A stretch of DNA of 64,000 bases, taken from the NCBI RefSeq assembly GCF_002078875.1, contig NC_034424.1:5441566-5505565 (forward strand), given 5' to 3'. This DNA is from Numida meleagris. Lineage: Eukaryota > Chordata > Aves > Galliformes > Numididae. Below, piece after piece: positions 44,792 to 64,000 of this stretch; within the stretch, counting starts at the first letter, position 1, and every line of letters begins with the position of its first letter. The notes under the pieces were generated by a model. It searched no databases, was not told where the DNA came from, and was given only the letters and a program-made list of their open reading frames with translations. Both the position numbers and the translations under genes were made by a program.

Positions 44792-47700
44792 TCAGTATCG
44801 CCGATTCATCTTCTTGAACTTCTCGTAGTGATAATCGTCAGTTGCTTTTTCATTGGGTGGACGTTTGCGATTTGGAGGAGAACCTTTACGAGAATGAGAG
44901 GGTAATCACATTTCTTGTCCTTTCACAGATGCCATAGAAAGGAGAAGACGTTTCCTTAACTCTAGCCTTATGATCTCCTGTAATGCCCCACAACTGCAGT
45001 CCCTTGCTATGTGGAAGGTTGTTCCTTCAGCAGTCAGGGCTTCTTAACCAAGCTTCCCTTGCCATCCCAGCTTTCAGCAAACCCCTGTCAGTCAGCTTGG
45101 TTAATGCATTTCAGTTGTGACCTTTGCTGCTCCACCTAGAGGTATCCCTAAAACGTCCTGCACCCAGCTGGCTTCCTGTGTGACCTCGTACAGGTACATG
45201 GAGAGCTACATCTCTGTACGAGACCCTAACACATTCCACTACCTTCCCTTAAGACATTCCAGATTAGGAACTTACGCTCAGGTTCTGGCCTCTCTGTATC
45301 CCCCACTCTCAGCGGACGGGGCTTTGGCTCTTCTTTGTTCCTTCTCACTGGTGCATTTAGCTCCTCATGATAAACTGAAAGAAGGAAAACATCAGATAAA
45401 GAGTATTTCAGAGTTGCCTAATTCATATGGACGTATTTCTATGGCACTTATTACGACTGATCTAAAGATCAGAGAAACAACAGAACCTCACGATGAGTGT
45501 TTTGTAATTGGTTTCTATGGATAATCAATTTAAGCAAGGTGGGATACACCAAGTTTCAGAGGCACTATTTCATCAGAAGTCATCCAAAAATTCTTAATTT
45601 CCTTCAGAACACACAAACCTGACACCAAATCACCCCTGTAGGTGTGGTCAGACACAGCAGAAGGCTGCCTTTCCTCCAGATGGCTCTGGTATGAGAGGCT
45701 CTCCCGGAAATTAATTCCTGTCTAGTAAGATCTATGTATGCTTGACCACTTGTCTGCTTTGGCAGCCTGCAGAATGGATTCTCTCAATTATAACCCATCA
45801 TTTATAACCACAGACGAGGCAGACACTTCCAGCACACGTTCAAGACATAACTTAAAGAAAAAAAAAATCTTGAAATTTATGAGCAACTGTCAAGTGAGAG
45901 TTCAAGAGCAGAAAGTTCGGTCATAAGTAATAAGTCCCTCTCTTTGCTGATGGATTAGAAAAAAAAATAAAAAACAGGCAAACCAGATGGGGCCTAAAGA
46001 AGCATCCCAGAGAAAGAAACCAGACGGCTGCTTGTGTTGATACATGGACTAATTTCTCCTGCACAGACTCCATCTCAACTGACTGCTTTTCGTTAGCAGA
46101 GGGGCAGGTCATACTTGGGTCAAGACAGCCACGTGAGACTTACATCTGTTGTGCTGGACATAGTTAACAGCCATGTTTGTGGGAACAAAGGAAGTTTCGC
46201 TGTCTTTCTTTTTGTTCTGCTGCTCTGCCAGCAGCTTTGCCTTGGCCTCTTCAGTTGAGATGATGTTTTTTATTTTTGCACTAGAAGAAAAACGAAAAAA
46301 AACCCTCATTCATATTTAAGAAGAGTAACAGGCATAGAAGTTGTTCTAAGCAGATGGATTTGCATGTAGTAATAGCAATAGTATTGTATTTGATATAATT
46401 TTTTGAGAGAGGTTGCAGTGCTATAGAAACTCTGATGCTTAGATGCTTTGTTTAAAAGGTAAAAAGGAAGCTAGCATCTTTCACACACCCTTTTTCAGTT
46501 TGCGACATGAACTGATGAATTCCAGAAAGCCGCTGACTGCAGTAACAAAAATTTAAGTGCCTCTTCCCAGAGGTCGTACTACCACGCTGCACTGGAGTCC
46601 TATCACTGTGTTTAATTTAACATGCAGTGCTAAACATCTCACTAATCTAGACCAAGGCTGAATCCCATCACAGAGCAAAATGGGGGCTGTATAATCCAGC
46701 CACACCAGTGCTCTGCCCATCAGCAGCTTCCAGTCGCAGTGCTCATCCCCGTAATTCAAGCCATAACTAACAGACTTGTGAGCAACATACTCAATTCCCA
46801 GGTCCACTTCAGGAATGCCACTCAGCATCTGGTTGGACAGCATCTCTTCAGTCTTCTTAGCAGAGGAGACACGGATGTTCTCTGGCAGCTCATACAGAGA
46901 GTCCTCAGCATTCTTCAGCTTCACCTTCTGTTCTTCATTCTCCACAATTCCTTTTCTCTTCTTCAGCTCCGTCTCAATGTACTTCATCCTAAAGAACAGT
47001 ACAGCAGGGATATGTGGCATTTAGTTCTGTTTTCCATACTCGGTCCCAATTGCTGAGCACAGCTGCATCACTCTCCCCATAGCTAAGAGGGAGAAATGAA
47101 TAATTTCATTTTCATTTCAATTTTCTCCAAAAGCACTCAGCTAACATCAAGAACACGAAACAAGACATTTACACCTCTGATCAAGACACAATCAGGTCTT
47201 CCAAGCTCTTTCATAACCATCACGGAATGCTTCTGCTGGTATTTAATGCTACCCCACTGTGTGGCCGATTGGCACCTCCCAGCTTTGTTCATGAAACTGC
47301 CTTCTCAAGTCTGGCAGCCAGAAGGTGAAAAAGCAGGTGAGAATCGGGAAGGTGTTCTATGACATTCAGTATCCAAGATTAAATAAATAAACAAACAAAC
47401 AGTGAGGGGACACCCAACCCAGAATTCAACCTCACAGACACTGTGCAGCTCAACTTACATGTCAGCATCCTCATCCCTCCTGTTGGTTTCAGCTGAGAAG
47501 GAAGTTCCTAAGTTGAGATCTTCTTCTTCATTAATCCTAAATGAAAACCACACTGTTACAGTTGTTTTTTGTTTAACTAATTTGACAAGTTAGGGTAGTA
47601 GCAGCTAGTCAAACTGCATTATATAAAATTCTTCAAAGCAGTACAGTTTTTGGTTAATTTATTGCTACCTGTGACTTACTTCTAGTTCAGGGAAAGATCT

Positions 47701-49194
47701 TCAGAGCTCGCATGCACCCACCTGTCCTTGCCTCGTTCTTTCAGTTTCTTCATGTCCACCATCCCCCCAGATTTTATCTTAAATGGGTCATCCTGTAATA
47801 TAAGATAAAATAGACAACCCTGAAGCTCCCCTTTAGTTTGATGCTAGTCTTCAAAATCTGGATTAAAAAATGGAGAAAAAGCATTAGGCTGTGAGAAGCA
47901 GACTCCCACAGTGATCAACCGGAGCACATCAAAATTTCCGCATCGTTACATCTTAGCAATGAAGTGATGCAAATATCTAGCACTTACCACAAGAGTTGCT
48001 TCTTCTTGCAACTTCTCCCCCACAAGCAGAGCTGCAGCACTAGTTAGCCAGATAAAGAAAGAAACAAAATTCAGTGCAAGGAAACATTTTACCAACAGAG
48101 CTGTCTTTCTTTACCCTTTAGATAAAGCAGAAGGTCTCAAACGCTTGTATTAATACTACATTGCCAATCTTTCTAATCCCTCCATGTGGATAGAGGGGGT
48201 ATTACAGTTTTGGGAAGATGAGAAGTTAAGGCAGAGAGATTTCAGTGCCTTACAGTGAGTCACCAAAGAAAGAAACACAGCTGGCTGCTGGTACATGTTT
48301 CAACTAATGCATCAGCTGATCAGTGATGCTATATAAGACAGAAGGAAATTAGGGTGAAGACATGAAAGGGCCCAAAGTAAACCTACCGTTCTGTTATGTG
48401 TACAGTACAGAAGCAATGTGATTAAATACATTTCATAATAAATTCCAATCTTAATCTTTTTTTCACAGTTAGGATATAGCACAGATTTGCAGGCTGACAC
48501 CGTGTGCCTGCACCTGACTTCCCATCTCCTCCATCCTCAGGCTTTGACATATAAACTGCCCTGCCACAAACATACCTGTGGCACTATGGGACATCGAGCT
48601 ACTTCCACATAAAGCAGGCAGATGCCAACAGAGGAATTTGCTGTTGCATGACACTGCCAGACAGAACACACCTTCACATCCCTTACCTCACTCCATTGGG
48701 CCGCTTCCTGAGGCTCTGCACTTCTTTGGCTTCCTCGAGTTTTAACCTGAAGAAAAAAAACCAAACCACTGGCCTTAGTACTCGGTGCCTTGGTTTTCTT
48801 TAATTAGCTTTGTTTGATTTTCTGCAGCTAACACCAAATCTTCTACGCCGGCTTTGCCCTACATTTCTGCGTGTCAACGCCTACTTTTCTGGTGGGAGAG
48901 CAGGTAAATATTTCCTCTTTTGCTTTGCTTAAGTAATCCGCCTATTAAAGAAAGCAGAAGAAGTACACACGGCACCTGCTGGGCTGTGTCGCTCCCGCAC
49001 AGCTTCCTTCCCTCAGCTGAGGAACGAAAGCCAGGCGCAGGGCCGGGCAGCCCCAGGCCTACTGGCCTCCCAGGTCCCGCCCTGCGGGATCCCGCCGCCC
49101 CCCGTTCTCACCTGACCTCCTCGGCCAGCTGCTCATCCTCCTCATCCTCCTCGGGCTCCTCCCTGCGCCGCCGGAAAACCCTGGACGCCGCCAT
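44792..49194 (-). CDS. C9orf78: C9orf78 homolog (TLS1/CSU2-family nuclear protein), nine exons, 289 aa
   Basis: A nuclear, spliceosome-associated protein of the Tls1 family. Minus-strand coding exons are 49194-49112, 48746-48687, 48039-47988, 47792-47722, 47536-47459, 46988-46791, 46280-46144, 45374-45276 and 44883-44792. All are GT-AG and sum to 289 residues, the same length I recall for human. The N-terminus has an Arg cluster (FRRRREE) followed by an acidic stretch. Conserved blocks include RKRPNGV, GGMVDMKKLKERGKD, MMKYIETELKKRKGI, LYELPENIRV, MLSGIPEVDLGID, AKIKNIISTEEAKAKL, FVPTNMAVNYVQHNR and the C-terminal YEKFKKMNRRY. Sequence is charged and low in hydrophobics, as expected for a largely disordered scaffold. 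It is divergent with USP20 from a shared CpG-rich promoter. Confidence 0.95.
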
Positions 49195-49445
49195 CGCTCG
49201 CAGCCCGCTCCTCACACTCGCGTCGCGAGCTGATGACGTCGATACTTCGCGCCGACGCCGTTCCCGCGGCCTGGCACGCGGCACTTCCGGCGGCCCCGCC
49301 AGGAGCCGAGGGCCGCCCCGCCCCGCCCTGCCCGCCCCACCCCCCGCCTGCCCGGCGCCTGCGGCTCCGCTCGGCCCCACCGCGTCCCGCAGCGCCGGGC
49401 TCGGCCTCCCCAACGCCCTGCCCGCGGCGGGCTCGGGCCCCGCAG
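49195..49445. promoter_or_regulatory. Bidirectional CpG-island promoter of C9orf78 (-) and USP20 (+)
   Basis: Only about 250 bp separate the C9orf78 ATG from the end of the probable first non-coding exon of USP20. The stretch is very CpG-rich and TATA-less. It contains ATGACGTCGAT near 49232 (CRE-like) and CACTTCCGGCGG near 49280 (ETS-like). The C9orf78 ATG lies in GCGATGGCGGC, YY1-like on the minus strand. Confidence 0.65.
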
Positions 49446-51728
49446 GTGAGAGGGGCGGCGAGGGGCGGCCCGGCCCGTGGCGGCCTTCGCGCCTCGGAGC
49501 GGGGCCGGGGCGCGCTCGGGAAAAAAAACGCGTGTCACGGCGCGTCCCAGCACCGCTGCTCGGCCTCGGGCTCCGTCCCGCCCTGCTGCGCTCTGCGGCC
49601 TTCCACGTAGCGGCAGCGGCCGCCGCGGTTGTGCGGAGCGAAGAAGCGAGCAGCGTGGCACGGCGGTGGGAGCGGGCTGCGGGGCTGCGGGGCTGTGACG
49701 CGGCGGGTGCTCGGGTGCTGCTGTCCCGCGGGGCTCCTCGGGAGGGCTGGCGGACGGCGCTGCGGGAGCTGCGGGAGCTGCTTTCCCATCGCACGCCGTG
49801 GGTTTTGACAGCGAAGCTCGGCGCTCCGGCACCGATTTGTTGTTTTTAATTCCCAGTTTCCTGAGCGGCGGGCAGGCAGCGGTGAGGCCTCCGCCGAACG
49901 GTTGTGATGCTGCTCAGTCACGGCCGGGAGGCGAATGTGACGTTTGGCATTTTATTTAGAAAAGGAAACTGTGGGTGAGACGATCAGCATCCCAGCGCTG
50001 AGGGTCGGTCTCGGGTCGAGGGCTGTTCCCGTGGAGCGGGGCTCTAAAAGCAGCCCCCGCTCGGCTCGGGTTGGGGGAAGCGAAAGCGATCCGGAGTTCG
50101 TTTTAAAACAAGATTCCATTCATTCGATGTTCTGGGAAAAAGGGCAAGGAAATCAGGGAAGCTGGAAGAGCAAAAATGGCACTGATGGGTTTGGTTTTTT
50201 TTAGAGTCGGATCAGCTGATGTGCTTGGGAAAAGGAGTCCGTTCTGATGAAGGAACTCAGAGCCTGAGAGCGTCCCAGTTTTGTGCGTCAGTCACACGCG
50301 CTGTGCTCTTGTCACTCGTCTTCTAAACCAACGTGTGTTACGTGATCACGTTGTGCTTCTCTGTGAAGCTCACGAGCTTTCTCAGTCGTTTGTTCACCAG
50401 CTCCTCCCAGGCCCCCAGGATCCTGCCTGCAGTCACTGCTGTGTTTGTAGCACGGAAATACGATTCCTTCTTCCAGTTCTGCTTCGCTCCTTCAGTTCAA
50501 GAGTGCTGCAAAAATGCTGTTACAAAAGTATCCGTGGGGCTTGCCTTGTGCTAGGCAAGCTTTTCAGCTGCCAGGATAGGTGTTGCTGCAACGGCTTAAT
50601 TAATGGCGTTTATTCCCTTTTTTTATTATTATTATTATTCTGCTGTCAGTGATTCAGACCAGCTAACACTGGAACGTCATTCTAATGTCCCTGAAATGGG
50701 AAAGCAGCAGGGAGCAGAGGCCGTGCTCTTGGAGTTAATAACTTCATGACTTCATCTGAATTTTGGGTTTACTTTTTGTAATGATGCAGGCTTTTCACAT
50801 CTGCTTCCCTCCCAGCCAATAGCAACAGTTTGGATCCCAGTCTGTGCTGCTAAGATCGCTTCTCCTTTTTTTCCCCTTTTCATTTGAACAGCCGCAAGTG
50901 AGATTGCTTGAGCTACTCTTGAGAGCAGGCTTCTTTCATCTTCTTTTTATATCTGTACATTACTGAGGCATGTCTGAAGCCTTTACCATACCCCTGGACC
51001 ACCACGAAGGTGTTTATTGTGCTCATAAGCATGCGGCTGTGAAATCCCCTGCACGTGCAGTGCTTGGGTGTGCGAGCTGGGTGGGACGGCGTGTTACGTT
51101 CCATGCAGTCTGTGAGAGTTATGTGACTCGTTGTTAACAATCCATCTATGAAATGATGAATTCCTCAGAGTCGGAAGACAGGTTATCGGTTAGAGATCTT
51201 CTAAGTCTAAATTCTTTCTTGTGCAGCTTCATTTAAACGGCATTGAAACAAATGCCAGGTACTTGTCCTGGGCTGCAGTGCCCTTTGGCTTTTAATCTAA
51301 GTTTCATGCAGATGAGTTAATTCGATTTCTGTCTCTTCGTGCTCTGTGTTTATGTTTGGCAAGAGGAATGAAGTTCAGATCCCCACATTTGTCTCCCCAC
51401 CCTAGGTGCTGAGCTGGGACGTACAGCCCATTTCCTAGGGGGTCAGGTGTGGTTTGTGGGTCTGGTTGAGCGTTGTCCTGCTCGCTTTGCTGTGGCACTG
51501 TCACACCGCTGCTCACCAATGGGCAGGATCTGTGCGAGCTGAGATCACTGCGTCAGATTTAGATTTAATTTGATCTCTTTGAACCTTACGTATGAATATC
51601 TTGATTTCTGATTTGCTAATATAAAAACGAAGCTAATTGATCTTCTTGCTGTCTGTGAGAGCAATTCTGACCGTAACTGAATGGAACTGCCCTTTCTGGT
51701 CCTAGGAGAACACCTTCCTGCAGTGAGA
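49290..51728 (+). other. USP20: USP20 5' non-coding exon, intron 1 and start-exon leader
   Basis: A probable non-coding first exon ends at 49445 (CCCCGCAG before GTGAGAGG) inside the CpG island; its start is uncertain. Intron 1 (49446-51705) shows no coding exon, only a short ATT-repeat tract near 50627. Exon 2 begins at 51706 after CCTAG and has a 23-bp leader before the ATG. The long open frame over the CpG island is compositional. Confidence 0.5.
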
Positions 51729-63963
<12,235 letters not shown>

Positions 63964-64000
63964 TGAATACGGCCATTTCATTCTCTGTCCCATTTTGTTT

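Noticed and set aside
48920..49849. A 309-residue open frame on the plus strand across the CpG island
   Set aside because: It overlaps C9orf78 exon 1 and the USP20 leader, is Ala/Pro/Arg-rich from GC composition, and shows no domain or splice logic.

Overview
This window looks like a bird microchromosome segment, most likely chicken or another galliform. It carries several CR1 LINE tails of the avian type, an avian ERV-L-like LTR, GC-rich compact introns, and the gene order PRRX2 - PTGES - torsins - C9orf78 - USP20. That order and those orientations are, as I recall them, the same as on human 9q34.11 and its chicken counterpart on chromosome 17. Species and chromosome are inferred from memory; no search was run.

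Layout. Positions 1-8506 are the 3' part of the long first intron of PRRX2, GC-rich and minisatellite-rich with several AT-rich islands that could be conserved enhancers. PRRX2 coding exons (+) lie at 8507-9575, with a long 3'UTR probably to about 11.54 kb. PTGES (-) is at 16600-19075. An intergenic stretch of about 12 kb follows. Then come three torsin genes: an intact third TOR1-type paralog (+, 30966-33399), TOR1B (+, 34274-36998) and TOR1A (-, 41190-43756). C9orf78/TLS1 (-, 44792-49194) shares a CpG-rich divergent promoter with USP20 (+, coding 51729-63962), which runs off the right edge inside its first DUSP domain. All exon boundaries were read by hand from splice sites, codon phase and family similarity.

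The most unusual content is the extra torsin. It has no counterpart I know of between PTGES and TOR1B in mammals. It keeps the five-exon torsin structure, signal peptide, hydrophobic ER segment, ECC cysteines, sensor residues and the GCK motif. It carries Ser instead of the torsin-typical Asn at the end of Walker A, Ser instead of Asp in Walker B, and a rewritten version of the region that includes the DYT1 glutamate pair. An interferon-response-like element sits directly upstream of its start codon. A lineage-specific, possibly interferon-responsive torsin with altered ATPase chemistry is my best candidate for an undescribed system here.

Other points of note are two GC-AG introns (PTGES intron 2 and TOR1A intron 3), in-frame upstream ATGs inside YY1-like motifs at both TOR1B and TOR1A, a CTCF-like site between PRRX2 and PTGES, a minisatellite next to the TOR1B promoter, and an opposed pair of CR1 tails forming an inverted repeat.

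Functionally the genes are largely unrelated neighbours: a mesenchymal homeodomain factor, microsomal PGE2 synthase, ER/nuclear-envelope AAA+ ATPases, a spliceosome-associated nuclear protein and a deubiquitinase. No tRNA, rRNA, known miRNA or CRISPR was seen.
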